NCBI GenBank assembly: GCA_028571685.1
Contig: CM053141.1
Location: 72,649,833 to 72,713,832 of the forward strand
From: Heterohyrax brucei
Taxonomy: Eukaryota > Chordata > Mammalia > Hyracoidea > Procaviidae
Direction: 5' to 3'
Length of the DNA: 64,000 bases
Part shown: positions 21,959 to 33,468 of the stretch, piece after piece
How positions within the stretch are numbered: position 1 is the stretch's first letter
How the letters are laid out: each line of letters begins with the position of its first letter
Notes under the pieces: model-generated
Told to the model about the DNA's origin: nothing
Databases searched by the model: none
What the model saw: only the letters and a program-made list of their open reading frames with translations
Position numbers and translations under genes: made by a program

Positions 21959-22123
21959 GAGACCAAGAAGTATACTGAAGAAATAATCTCCGTGTAAAAT
22001 GGGACTACCAACATTTCTTGGGAAATGAGTTAAATTAAGGTGATGAACCAGAAGAAGAAAGATGACATTATCGACTTCAACAACATGTTTTTCGCATGGC
22101 TTGAATTTTATTTAAAGTCATTT

Positions 22124-22282
22124 AAGAAGTCATTGCTCTTGAGTCAACTTTGACTCAGGGTCACCCTTCAGGACACAGTATAACTGCCCCCCAGGGCTTC
22201 CAAAGACTAGCTGGTGGATTGGAACTATTGATATTCTTGCCAGCAGCCAATTTTCTAAACTGCTATCCCACCGAAGCTCTAC
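22124..22282 (-). mobile_element. AfroSINE, short subtype, decayed
   Basis: Minus-strand tail 'cattgctcttgagtcaactt', body 'ggacacagtataactgcccc' and 'gcttccaaagactagctgg', head 'aactgctatcccaccgaagc'. All CpGs are gone, so it is old. Confidence 0.85.
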
Positions 22283-22829
22283 ATTCCATCAAGCAAGCAT
22301 CAATTTGGGAAAACTAAGATGTAAGACCACAGAGAACTAGGTTCCAATTATCTCAATTAGGGTGATCTTCAAGACTGTCAGACCTCTTCTTCCTGTATCA
22401 CAAAGCCTCTTATAATGTAGATGAAGAGTACCAAGGAAGGGTTCAAGGGAGGGACCAAGACAACTCTACCACTGACCCCTTAGCTCATGACCCACCCTAA
22501 CATAAGCTATTCAGATAATATTTCAGGAGATTTACTACTATTAATTGATGTCACCATTTTATTTAAGAGACTTTTAGCCAAAACCTATTTTTGAAAGCTG
22601 TATGAATACAATTACACTGTTCATACTAGCACAAGTGTAAAAATTTTGGTCTTAGCCTGCTTCTGTAATCGATACTATTCCTACTTTTTATTTTTATGTA
22701 TATTTTACTGTTATCAATTCACATGTTTTACTTATGAGCCATATGAAGTTACGGTGAAATAAAGCAAGGTATAGAAAGATAAGGTACACACCTAATATAT
22801 ACTTGTTATGTTATATTATAAAAATAGGT
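22283..22829. other. No recognisable feature
   Basis: No gene or repeat seen that I can name. Confidence 0.4.
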
Positions 22830-23275
22830 ATAAGTTTTCATGCCTCCCTGTATCCTGATTTTGGCCACATGACTTTTCAGCTCTTTCCAGGAAGGGGTGA
22901 AGTCTATTTTCATATCCCATAAATCTGGACTGGTTTTGTGACTTGTTTTGGTGAATAGAATATAGCAAAAACAATAACGTGCCAGCTCTGAGCCTACCTG
23001 TCAAAGGGTATCACATGTCTTTTCCCTCTTAGACCCTTGTGACCACCCTGTGAACTAGCCAAGACTGGAGGATGAGAGGTATGCTACTCATTGTTTTCAC
23101 TGGCCCAGAAAACAGCCAGCCGAATGCCAGAATCAGAGCCACCTAGATGACCTGTCCTGTCGTTAATTCCAGAATCCTGAGAAAACCCAGCTAAAACCAG
23201 AAGAACTGCTTAACAGAGCCCAGCTTAAATAAGCTAAATAAATTGTTGTTACAGTCTTAAATCACTAAGCAAAAG
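22830..23275 (+). mobile_element. Ancient LTR-like repeat (MaLR/ERVL type)
   Basis: 'aatctggactggttttgtga' with 'cttgttttggtgaatagaat', then 'cgtgccagctctgagcctac', 'ctagccaagactggaggatg', 'gagagg' and the end 'aaataaattgttgttacagt' with 'cactaagc'. This is the same general layout as 17735-18275 but better preserved. It includes an AATAAA signal near its end. Confidence 0.55.
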
Positions 23276-23329
23276 CAATGGCTACCTGTTCCAAATAGTG
23301 TTGAATATGTGCTAATATTGTAATAATAG

Positions 23330-23475
23330 ATTTATTTACATAATCTCAGTCCTTTGAGATTGATACTACTATATTCATTTTATAGATGAAATTTACAGAG
23401 AGTTAGTGACTTACCTTTCCTCTTCTATGAGTTTTAGAAGTCGACCAATCTACTATATTGTCACCATAGGAAACG
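23330..23475 (-). mobile_element. MIR SINE, decayed
   Basis: 'tatattcattttatagatga' followed by 'gagagttagtgacttac' corresponds to the reversed MIR core ('ccattttacagatgagg', 'ggttaagtaacttgcc'). Confidence 0.6.
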
Positions 23476-23525
23476 TTACAGCTCCTTAGCCACGAGCTTT
23501 AGATTTTTTTATTATACTTACATGT

Positions 23526-23677
23526 AGGGCCCTGGTGGTACAGTAGCTAAGAACGTGGCTGCTAATGAAAAAGCCAGCAGTTTGAATCCACCAGCTACAC
23601 CTTGGAAATTCCATGGAGAACTTTTACTCTGTCCTACAGGGTCTCTATGAATTGGAACCTACTCAATAGTAATGGGG
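23526..23677 (+). mobile_element. AfroSINE, short subtype, full length
   Basis: Head 'gggccctggtggtacagtag', box B 'cagtttgaatccaccagc', body 'ttttactctgtcctacaggg', tail 'ctatgaattggaacctactc'. It is followed by an A-run and an oppositely oriented SINE. Confidence 0.92.
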
Positions 23678-23723
23678 TATACTTATATACAAAAAAAAAA
23701 AAAGAAAACCACACACACAAAAG

Positions 23724-23904
23724 CTAAGCCCGCTGTTGATGAATCAATTCTGATTCATAGTGATCCCATAGGGTTTTCAAGGCTTCAGATCTCTATGGCA
23801 GCAGACTGTCACCTCTTTCTCTCACAGAGCCACTAACAGTTTGGAACCTCCAGTCTTTCAGTTAACACTTGGTTGCTTTAACCACTGTGTCACCAGGGCT
23901 CCTA
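23724..23904 (-). mobile_element. AfroSINE, variant body
   Basis: Tail 'aagcccgctgttgatgaatc', body 'cccatagggttttcaaggct' with 'tggcagcagactgtcacc' and 'cacagagccactaacagttt', head 'tttaaccactgtgtcaccag'. The body differs from the short subtype, which marks a separate AfroSINE subfamily that also occurs in other afrotherian sequence. Confidence 0.88.
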
Positions 23905-25377
23905 CATACATGCAGATTCATCCTAATTTGACCTCCAATTAAGCAGACCAAAATGTGATGTTTGAAAAGACTTTTTACCAACTCTTCTTTGCAAACTTTC
24001 ACAAAGCCCTATGGAAACGATGTACCCAGGGAAGCACTCAGCCTGTACTCGGTTGCCTGAATATCCCTGAAGGTTACTCTATAGCTCTCTCCTCAGAGGG
24101 ACTTTGAGAATACAAATTACTCACGTGGAAACTTATGGGATGATGAGTCTTGAGCATGTTTTTGAAGATATACAGATAAACATTCTGTTTTCCTCTCTGT
24201 AAAACTTAGACTGTGTACCAAATCATATGTCTAATTGTGTTTATTCTACTTGTCTTTGCCAACTAAGCATCCCTCCCATTAGACTGACATAAATCAGCCT
24301 TTCCAATGTCAAAGTGTAACAGCTTCCTGAAAGTTTGACAAAGGAAAAAAAACTACGAAAGAATCAGTCTTTTTTATGTTGGCTGTGCAATCTGTAACCT
24401 GTAAAGACTCAAACTCTCTACCAGAAATACAGGCAACTTACACATTCCAATAGTTGGCTGAGAGTTATATTATGTAAGGATGGATATAAGGTGAGAGAGG
24501 GAATGTCAAGTCCTCAATAATCACATTTATACAAATTCATGAACTAATTTGTAAACAAACTTCATAAAATCAAAGTAATTTTTAAAAATTTTACTTGATA
24601 CCCACAGAAAACAAAATACAATTAATTTTTCACATTCTCATCTTGGTTCTATTTTTTTTTGCATCTTGTTACTCTTGGATATTTTAACATCGCCTTGTTC
24701 CCCCATGAGGTCTCTGTGTGTGTGTGTACACATAGGTTCTACAGGCTTGGAGACAGTAGAAACAGGATGAATTTGGTAAGGGAGGTGGACCAGTAAAAGT
24801 GAAGGAAAAAAATGAAATGGTTTGATAATAAAAACATCTATCAATGGGCAACAAATTCTGTTTGAGTACATTAGGAAAGACTCAGAACATAGTGGACCGT
24901 ATTGAATTCTATCGTGATCATCAGAAGAACCTTGTTACATATGGTGAACCTTCAGTTCATATGGTGACAGTTCTAACTCAATTTGTTAACTAGTAGCTAC
25001 CCAGGACTAGCATTCTGCCAGTTGGTATCCCTTTCATCTTTGCTTCCTGGTGCTAAACGTGACTGAATGCTCTTCATTTATTGCACTGTGTTTATTAGAC
25101 TAACCTTCTGACATTTCACAATTTCTTGTTAAAAGTCTGTCTTTACTACAGAAAGGATGACTTTGAGTCAAATGAGGCTGAGAGCTCATCAGGTTTCATT
25201 GTGCAACTCATCAGCAATCAAAGGCAGTAAGGAGATGGGTCTGAAAATCCAGGCAGCAGATGCTTCTGAAACATGGAAAAAGGGAGACACTAAAAGTTAG
25301 TCTCATGGTTATCTGTGTTTTGCAAACTCAATGTATGGTCCCTTTTTAAAAAAGAACAATTGATATATTTTCTAAAT
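23905..25377. other. Repeat-poor DNA
   Basis: About 1.5 kb without a recognisable SINE, LINE or LTR. A short GT run occurs near 24715. No exon is supported. Confidence 0.5.
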
Positions 25378-26242
25378 TATTTATTTATTTTTATACTTAA
25401 ATGAAGGTTTACAGAACAAACAAGTTTCTCATTAAACAGTTAGTACACATACTGTTTTATGACCATGGTTAACAACCCCACAACAGGTCAGCACTCCCCA
25501 GTCTCAGTCTTGAGTTCTCGAACACCAGCTTCCCTTTCTCCTCCTGCCTTCTGCTCCTGGCCCCTGGGCTAGAGTGCTCCTTTAGTTTCGTCTTATTTTG
25601 TGGGCCTGTCCAAGGTTTGACTGAGAGCGAACCTTAGGAGTGACTTCATCACCGAGTTGAAAGGGTGTCTGTGGCCCATTCTCACAGCATTTCTCCAGCC
25701 TCTGTCAGGCCAGCAAGTCTGGTCTTTCTTTTTAAGTTAGAATTTGCTTAACAGCTTTCTCCAGCTCTGTTCAGGACCTTCTGTTGTGATCTCTGTCAGA
25801 GCAGTCCATAGTGACAGCCAGGCGCCAGCTAGTTGTACTGGGCTCAGTCTGGTAGAAGCCATGGTAGATGGGATCCACTAGTCTTCTGGACTAATCTTCC
25901 CCTTATTTCTTCAGCTTTCTTCATTCTTCCTTGCCCTCAAAGGAGTGAGGTCAGTGGAATATCCTAGACGGCTGCCCAGGGCTTTTAACACCTGAAACAC
26001 TATTTGTGAGAGTAGAATGTAGAATGTTTTCTTTATAAACCATGCTATGCCAGTGAGCTGTATGCTCCCTGAGACCATGGCCCCCACAGCCCTCAGCCTA
26101 GCAATGTGGTCCCCTAGCAAGTTGGGCTGCATCTACGAAGGCTCTGTGACCTTGTCTTCTACAAGTTGTTTTGGCTTCCCCAGTAATGCGTGTTGCTGTA
26201 TTTTCCAACACTTGAGGTATTTAGGGTTGGGAAATGGTCTAC
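25378..26242 (-). mobile_element. L1 3' UTR, afrotherian type, 5'-truncated
   Basis: The start is the 3' terminus on the minus strand ('aaatgaaggtttacagaaca'). It is followed by 'cattaaacagttagtacaca', 'gtgggcctgtccaaggtttg', 'ggagtgacttcatcaccgag', 'ctctgtcagagcagtccata', 'tcttctggactaatcttccc' and 'gccctcagcctagcaatgtg'. The module 'cccagggcttttaacacctg' has a counterpart in the L1 at 49387-50667, so the two belong to related subfamilies. It ends inside the UTR, so no ORF2 is present. Confidence 0.8.
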
Positions 26243-28284
26243 CATCTTACTTAAATAACTACAAAATAAAATAAGTACTCAGTACACATGTAATACAATT
26301 CTACAATCCAAAGAAATGTGTAAGCTAGAAAACATTATAAAAATTTAGAAATTCAAATGAATAAAAGCAACGATGAGATGGATGATTTTGTCTTAGCTGA
26401 AACTAAATCATCTAGCTGGATTTAAGGATAGAAAGATGCATTTGCATGTTTTATGTCTTATTTTCTAACTTGATTCTTTTGCTTTTGAAAAGCTATTATT
26501 TCAGTCATTGTTATTTTTAAAATCAATTCATTTTTAACCATCAATTTATTATCTTGGTGAGCCATTTAAAACTGTGTACCAAAATACAATGCTGAAAGGA
26601 AACAAAAAGATAAATTATATTTAATAAAAAGTTTTCTACTGTATATTTATATCTCTTTATAGTATCCAACTCGATGGCACTTGGCTTGGCTTGGCTATAG
26701 TTTTCTATGCTGTCTGCTTATGAATTGTCTGCTTCATGTATATGAGTGCAAAGATTGAACTCCACTAACATGTTTGTTGCAACGTGATCACAGTGCTGAC
26801 TGCTATCACTGAGGTCTTTTAGAGCTTGGCATGTCTAGACTGCCATTTGGTAAGAGTGTTTCATTTTCTCATTACTTTTTTCCATTTGAATTGTGAATAC
26901 CTCTTTCCCACAGCATGCCATAATGCTTCTTGGTCTTTAGGAGTATGAAGGAGATGGAAATGCAAGTGCATACTCAGATACAGAAATTGAAAAGCAGCAC
27001 TCAGTCACCAGTGTATCACCTATGATCTAGAATTGCTAACAGTGATATGTGTAAAACAAAAAACTGAAGTTGTCACAGAAATCCTGGACCTCAGAGTACA
27101 CATCCATGTTTGAAAAACATCTCTTGGTTGGTTATTTTGCCTGGAACTATCAGAATGTGCTAACAAATTTCCTACCCAAACCATTAATAAGATAACTTTT
27201 TGAGGTTTAGAAGTGTAGTGGAGATAAGGATATACTCTTATAATGCGGCTGAAAAGGGATGAGACTTACAAAACTATCTAATAATGGAAAGTAAAATGAT
27301 TATTATTACTTTGCTATTGTTAAAATATAGCACTAATTTATATTTATTTGTGTCTTAAGTAATGTAAACTAAAAAATTCTTAAACTTAATGATTCTTTAA
27401 AAAGTCATGTATTTTCCTTGCTTAACACACCTGAAAGTCAAAATTCACAGAATATTTTCAAATTTGTGTTTCTGACCAAGCCAGAGGCTGCTCCCTCATA
27501 GCTTTTTATTTTTTATTTTTTGTACATTTGAGGGCAGGAGGGAATCTTTTCTTGTCTTGCACAAAAATAAGAAAGGAGTAAAATGATGCAAAAGGATTTT
27601 CTATTTCCTTTAAAAAGTCAACATAAAATCCAAAAGATTTTTGTGAATTTTATTGAACGGAGACCATCATCCAATGAATACGTTCACCTGTGAGGGCCTA
27701 AAGAATTCTTTATAGAGTATTACGTTTCACCTGGTGCTTCCTGTGTCACCCAGAGACAGAGTTCCAGCCTGTACCTAGGATCACACGTGCCCCTTTACTG
27801 TGGATTGTTGTTACTTAAGAGTCAAAGTCTCTCACACTATTGTAATTCTTTGTAAGAGAATATGCAGATTTTGTAATCTGTGGGGCATTGTTTCCAAGCA
27901 CTAGGTTCTGAAACATTTCTGGCAACTGGCACCCCAGAGATTTAAGAGATTTCACCATCTGAGTGCCTGGCTGAGCTGCTCAAGGTCACAAGCCAACTAA
28001 ATGGCTCAAAGGATTATTGCAAATATGGAAAAAAAAAAATCAGGAAAAAGTTGTATCTATTTACAGCGGCTTAAAAGTTTTCCCATTATATCATTTTGTC
28101 TACATGACTTAAAATATATTTAATTATATAAATAACAACATGTGCAAACTTGTGTGTTTGGGTGTAAATGTGGATAGGTAACAAGTTGTACTTTAGAAGC
28201 CAATCATTTGGTTTGCTTTTTTAGGACACTTCATTCCACCTAGAGCCCCCTGAAATTTATTTTTAGGATAGATTCCATTAGAGA
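26243..28284. other. Two-kilobase repeat-poor AT-rich block
   Basis: Apart from a short tail-like fragment at 26664-26700, I see no transposon here. It contains octamer-like and AT-rich homeodomain-like motifs, such as 'atgcatttgcatg' at 26437, and no exon. Confidence 0.45.
26664..26700 (+). mobile_element. AfroSINE/RTE tail fragment
   Basis: 'tccaactcgatggcacttgg' followed by 'cttggcttggct' matches the tail variant with a GGCTT repeat. A similar tail is seen at 60655-60679. Confidence 0.5.
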
Positions 28285-28725
28285 TGGCTAGTTGTCCTCC
28301 AGTATCCATTTGTACTTTCCTTCCTAGTAATACAGTTTGTTAGCTGGCTTATGGTTGCCCTAAATTCAAGTCACACTACTCAGCCTCCTTTGTAGCTAAG
28401 TGTGGTCGTGTGACTAAGTCCTCATTAACAAGAAGTAAGCAAAACAGTGAGCAGCTTCTGAGTCCCAGATATGAACGTTAGCTGACACGTGCCTTTTGCC
28501 TTTTCTTTTTCATCACTTCTTTCCTCTCACTGCGTAGAAAGCAGATGCTACTTTGGACCAAGAATATAATGAGGTTGTACCACACGGGTACAACCTTATG
28601 GGTACACGAATATAATAAGGTTGTACCACCGCAGCGTGGTGAACTGAGAAGTAAAGTCATCCTACCGGTCCTGGACATCATTCCTCCACTCTTTTACATG
28701 AGAGAAACCATGTGCTAGTTTGCTT
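28285..28725 (+). mobile_element. Ancient LTR-like repeat with local rearrangement
   Basis: 'cctttgtagctaagtgtggt' with 'cgtgtgactaagtcctc', then 'gcagcttctgagtcccagat' and the end 'ccggtcctggacatcattcc' with 'ttttacatgagagaaacc' match a eutherian LTR-like family that I cannot name exactly. Its 28562-28629 part is rearranged by a duplication that includes an inverted copy. Confidence 0.5.
28562..28629. repeat. Imperfect 46-bp tandem duplication with hairpin
   Basis: The 22-mer starting 'gaatataatgaggttgtacc' at 28562 recurs at 28608 with one mismatch. Between them, 'ggtacaacct' (28587-28596) is the exact reverse complement of 'aggttgtacc' (28572-28581), with a five-base loop. Confidence 0.93.
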
Positions 28726-28973
28726 AAACACTTTTAACTTGGAGTTTTTCGTTACTTGCATACAAATCTAAAATTGCAATTTGGTATGAAGCAAATTGCT
28801 AAGTTCCTCTCTTACAGTGAAGATATAGAAGAGTATGCAAAGGTATTAAAAAAAGCAGAAAGAGGCATTAAACCTATCCATGAACAATGAAGAATTTAAA
28901 TCATATACATATAAAGCCTAGGACAGTTATAGAATGGGGAGATGAACTATATTCTAAATCTATATTGAATTGG

Positions 28974-29122
28974 AAAGCCTGGTGGTGTAGTGGTGAAGTG
29001 TTAAACAGCTGTTAACCAAAGGTCAGTAGTTAGAATCTACCAAGCACTTTTTGGAAACTCTATGAAATAGATCTACTCTGTCCTATAGGGTCTCTATGAG
29101 TTGGAACCAAATTGGGTAAAGA
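28974..29122 (+). mobile_element. AfroSINE, short subtype
   Basis: Head 'gcctggtggtgtagtggtga', box-B region 'cagtagttagaatctaccaa', body 'ctactctgtcctatagggtc', tail 'ctatgagttggaaccaaatt'. Confidence 0.92.
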
Positions 29123-29265
29123 AAGTTATCAGCTCAGATCAGTCCCTGAAGGTCAAATATCAAGGTTGTTTGAACAGCTTGGTAGACTAAAAGTGAGCTA
29201 ATGCGTGCTTATGGCCTCTTGGATTAAGAAAGGAATGATCTAATTTTCCATCACCTCTTTGCTCA

Positions 29266-29430
29266 CTGAAAAATCTGGTGGCATAGCAGTTAAGTGCTAT
29301 AGCTGCTAACCAAAAGGTCAGCAGTTCAAATCCACCAGGTTCTTCTTGGAAACTCTGTGGGTCAGTTCTACTCTGCCTTATTGGGTCACCATGTACTGGA
29401 GTCAATTCAGTGGCAGTGGACATGGTCTTT
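29266..29430 (+). mobile_element. AfroSINE, short subtype, full length
   Basis: Head 'aaatctggtggcatagcagt', 'gctgctaaccaaaaggtcag', box B 'cagttcaaatccaccaggtt', body 'gtcagttctactctgcctta', tail ending 'ttcagtggcagtgg'. It lies just upstream of an internally deleted RTE. Confidence 0.93.
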
Positions 29431-29444
29431 TGGTTGGGGTCTGG

Positions 29445-29797
29445 TCATTTGCGGTACTATAGTGGCTTGCATGCTGCTATGATGCTAGAAGCAATGCCAC
29501 TGATATTTCAAATATCAGAAGTGTTATCTATGATAGACAGGTTTCAGAGAGGTTCCACACTAAGACATACTAGGAAGAATGGCCTGGTCATCTGCTTCTG
29601 AAAATTAACGGATGAAAACATGGGTCACAACAAAACTTGTGCACTTCAGTGCTAGTAGATGAGCTCCGTAGTTCAGAAGGCAACAATGGACTCGGGTGTG
29701 CTAGCAATCATGAGAACCACACAGTGTTTTGTTATGCTGTTCATGGGATCGACAGAGATGGAGCCAACTTGACAGCAGTTAACAACAAACCAGTCTT
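29445..29797 (+). mobile_element. Internally deleted RTE, both ends kept
   Basis: The first 200 bases match the RTE 5' leader: 'agtggcttgcatgctgctat', 'tgatgctagaagcaatgcca', 'gatagacaggtttcagagag', 'atactaggaagaatggcctg'. After about 29670 the sequence switches to the RTE 3' end: 'ggcaacaatggactcgg', 'gtgttttgttatgctgttca', 'tggagccaacttgacagcag', 'ttaacaaca'. The endonuclease and reverse transcriptase are missing. The overlapping 63- and 74-codon frames are leader and tail sequence, not genes. Confidence 0.85.
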
Positions 29798-30559
29798 GGA
29801 AAGCAATAGAGTACGAGATGTAGAGAACTTGGGGAAAATGTACGAGCCAGACTTAGACTAACCCAGCTCATTTTCCATGAAGTTGACAGCCTTCTCTGCT
29901 CCACCCCAACCTTTGACCCCCTGTACAGTTACATATGGAGGCAAGCCCTAGGCAACTGCACTTGGTCCTTTAATGCTCCTACTGTAAAAATAACTGCCAG
30001 CTGCTCCAATACTGGTGAAGGCCATAAGGACAAGTCTGACCCCACACTCTGAGTTCTGAGAGGGAAGGGCAGCCCACTCAAGTAAGCATCTGACGCCTGA
30101 AGATTCTCCCTCGTTCTCTGAGTGTGGCAGCTGCAGCAAGAAAGAAAGGGACAAAGACGAGTCTCTTAGTCCCACACACTTGGTAAGCACATAGGAATTG
30201 GAGCAGAGGAGGCAGCCATTTCTGGGGGCCGTGCTACAGAAAGCGTGAGAATAAGAAGGGCAAAGAGCTAAAAATGTCCATGGAAATCCCCCCTACTCTG
30301 GAGACATTAGGGTGAAGCTGGAATAGGCTCCTATCTCTCCCAAGTCTACACCAGGAAGGGACAGCTGGTGTGACCCGGGCATGATGACAAGAAACAAAGC
30401 TGAATCTAAAGAAGCAGGAACTGGAGCCCAACAATGCCAAATAAATGTGGAAAAGCCACATGGGCTTTGAGAAGAACAGGCAAGGGGCAGAAGGGAAGAA
30501 GTAATTGTCTATGTCACCCAGGCAAAACACAAGCTTTCAAAGTTCTAAGTTATCTCAAG
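29798..30559. other. Repeat-poor DNA
   Basis: No named repeat and no supported exon. Open frames on the minus strand (80 and 98 codons) show no recognisable domain. Confidence 0.45.
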
Positions 30560-30763
30560 GTAAAATCAGTTAAACATGAAGTTGATTTTGACTCATTGCA
30601 ACTCCACATGTATAGAGTAGAACTGTGCTCACAGGGTTTTCAGTGAGATTTTTCAGAAATATATAGTCAAGCTTTCTTTCAAGGTACCTCTGGGTAGATC
30701 AGAGCAATCAAACTTTCAGTTAGCAGCCAAGTGCTTAACTGTGTGCACTACCCAGGGACATCC
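30560..30763 (-). mobile_element. AfroSINE, long subtype, full length
   Basis: Tail 'catgaagttgattttgactc', then 'tatagagtagaactgtgctc', 'acagggttttcagtgagatt', 'caaggtacctctgggtagat', 'caaactttcagttagcagcc' and head 'gcactacccagggaca'. The order mirrors the plus-strand long copies. Confidence 0.9.
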
Positions 30764-31502
30764 ACAGGTGTTGATTTCGAGGTAAAAGGTATTTGGAGAA
30801 GCTCATTTAAGTCCCTGCTTCATCATGTTCTTAACGGGGCTGAGATATATTTCTTCCAGTATGAGTGATTCACCTGTTTCCTCCAGCACCTATCTTGCAA
30901 ATGTGAGACTTCCCCTGTTCCAATTCTCCAGCCACATAGGCTAAGATGAACACTTTTTTTATGTAGGCAATACTTGACATTTCTCAACCTGGCAGCCTCT
31001 GGCTTATCCACTTGCACACTGCTTCTGTGGAAAGTGACCAGAGGTTCTTTCTCTGGTAGGCGGAGGAGTAATCTAGGCGAGTAGAGCTAGCTGAAGGCCA
31101 CCCAGCAAGCACTGGCAGAGAGCCTGATTCAGGGTGCCTGCACTAGCTTGATAAGCCCAAACCACCGTGCTATGACTGAAGGTGAAGGACTGGGACTGCA
31201 GAGGCTGGCCATGATGCTGATGAGGACCCAAACTGTTAGCTTTGACTCATCCAGTTTTTAAAGGCATTAGAATGAATATCTAAGACTTGGTTTTTCTCTT
31301 TTTCACCCTGATAATTCACTCTGGTCAGCTTACAGATTCTAAGCACCAAGCTACTTGAAAGTATGCTCTTGGGTTTTGTCTGACAAACATATTGAAAGAA
31401 GCCGTCATTCACTGCTGCACAATCTCAGATCATTGGCTTTGACTGGAATAATCCTGGCTACCCCTCACCCCAAAATAAACTCTCAAGTTTTCTGAAATTA
31501 AA
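30764..31502. other. No recognisable feature
   Basis: About 740 bases without a named repeat or exon. Confidence 0.45.
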
Positions 31503-31630
31503 TCAACAAATATTTATTGAGAACATATCATAAGCATCGCAAGTGTGACAAGATGAGTAAGACAACGTAGCTGTATTCAAGAAGCTTGTATTTTAGTTGA
31601 GGAGGCCACACACAGGCAAAAACAAAGTAG
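31503..31630 (-). mobile_element. L2 LINE 3' end fragment
   Basis: 'caacaaatatttattgagaa' with 'catatcataagcatcgcaag', 'caagatgagtaagacaacgt' and 'aagcttgtattttagttgag' is the reversed L2 3' end. It directly precedes the tail of the minus-strand RTE. Confidence 0.65.
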
Positions 31631-31667
31631 TTGTCAAAAACAACAACTGAGAAAGTGCAATCAAGGT

Positions 31668-32590
31668 TTGTTATTGTTGCCATTAGGTGCTGTGGGGATG
31701 GCACTGACTCGCAGCCACCCTGTGTACAACAGAAAGAAACCCTGCGGGGCCCTGTGCCATCCTCATGATTGTTATGTTTGAGCCCATTATTACAGGGACC
31801 GTGTTAATCTATCTCATTAAGGCTTTGCTCTTTTTTGCTGACCCTCTACTTTACCAATCAAGATGCCCTCCTCCAGGGACTGATCCCTTCTGATAGCATC
31901 TTCAAAGTCAGCAAGATGAAGTCTCTCTATCCTCACTTTTAAGAGCGTTCTAGCTGTACTTCTTCCAAGACCGATTTGTTCGTTCTTTTGACAGTTCACG
32001 GTATATTCAACAGTCTTTGCCCACACCATAACACAAATACGTAAAATTCTTCTTCACTTTTCCCTATTCATTGTCCAGCTTTCATATTCAGTAGGAAGCA
32101 GTTGAAAACATCATGGCTTGAGTTAGATGTACCTGAGCCCTCAGAGTGACATCTTTGCTTTCCAACACTTTTAAAAAAGGTCTTTTGTAGCTGATTTGCC
32201 CAATGCAATATGCCATCTGATTTCTTGACTGCTTTTTGGCATGGGCATCCATTGTGGATCCAAGTAAAATGAAATCCTGACAACTTTAGTCTTTTCTCCA
32301 TTTATTGTGATGTTGCTTGTTTGTCCAGTTGCAAGGATTTTTGTTTTCTTTATGTTGAGGTTAAATCCTTACTGAAAGCTGTAGCCTGTGATCTTTATCT
32401 GGAGGTGCTTCGAGCCCTCTTCACTTTTAGCAAGCAAGATTGAAGGATCTACATAATACAGGTAATTAATGAGTCTTCTTCCAATCCTGATGCACCACTC
32501 TTCATCGTATAATCTAAATTATCAGATTATTTGCTCAGCAAAGAGACTGAACAAGTGAAAAGACATGGCTCTCATGCACACTTTTTCTGA
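31668..32590 (-). mobile_element. RTE LINE, 5'-truncated
   Basis: On the minus strand this runs from the RT palm region (its 5' limit near 32590, at 'catgcacac') to the terminal tail at 31668. The block 'tctttttcgtactgc'-like coding matches is decayed. The motif C region on the minus strand reads YVDP in place of YADD. Open frames at 31817-32029 and 32068-32301 are remnants of the post-RT C-terminal part, with KNEQIGLGRSTARTLLKVR recognisable. It is inactive. Confidence 0.9.
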
Positions 32591-32654
32591 TTTTAAATCA
32601 AGGTTTAGTTTATTATTATTTTTCCAAATGAGTGGACAGTACTTCTCTATTATT

Positions 32655-32715
32655 TAGACAACCAAAAACCCACAACCCTCAAGTTGATCTTGATTCAGAG
32701 CAACTCTACAGAGGG
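32655..32715 (-). mobile_element. AfroSINE tail fragment
   Basis: 'aaaaacccacaaccctcaag' followed by 'ttgatcttgattcagagcaa' and 'ctctacagaggg' matches a decayed reversed AfroSINE tail. The head is lost. Confidence 0.6.
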
Positions 32716-33129
32716 ACATTTAGCCTAAGGTGCAGAAGAGGCTGTAAACTTCTGGAACCACCTAGGACTGTAATAGGCTTGTAGCATGGGTAATGTCTGA
32801 GAAGCAGAGAAAATGAGGAGGCACATACAGGTCAATGAAGCAGCCAGGAAAAAACTAATCCAAGCATCATTCATATTTGAAAACAAATCGGTTTACCGGA
32901 AGCAATTGGCTCATGTAGAAGAGTGGTAGAAGACAATGTGTCACATACAGAGTCGTTAGATCTGCAGGTCCTGGACTCTGCCCCAGATGAAAGAGTCTGG
33001 ACTGTATCGTAAAGGTAGAGAAATCTGATGGCATTTTATCAAGGGTATGTATGTGGGGAGAGTGTATTAGGAACATGGCAGGCAAAATGGATGGGAAAAA
33101 TACCCCTGGAAAAAGGCTGTTGGGTTGTA
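32716..33129. other. Unassigned DNA
   Basis: The phrase 'gagtctggactgtatcgtaa' with 'gaaatctgatggcattttat' resembles an old interspersed repeat that I cannot name. Nothing else is seen. Confidence 0.35.
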
Positions 33130-33468
33130 AGAGCTCTTCTCAAGTTTAGCCGCAAGTTAGAATCACCTGGAGTGGTAGACTGACTAACGCCCCTTGTGCC
33201 CCAAAGATATCTGCTGCAGTCTAATCCCAGGAAGTTATGTTACCTTCTCTGGCAAAACAGACCTCGCAGATGTGATTAAAAATTGTCAGATGTGGAAATT
33301 ACCTCAGATTATCTAGATGGTGCCTAAACATAGTCACAGATATCCTCATAGGGGGGAGTCAGAGGGAGATTTGACCTCAGAGGAGGAAGAAAGCAATGTG
33401 ACAGTGAATGAAGAAGGAGAAAAGATGATACGATGCCAACACAAAACAAGAAATGAGGGTAGCCTCTA

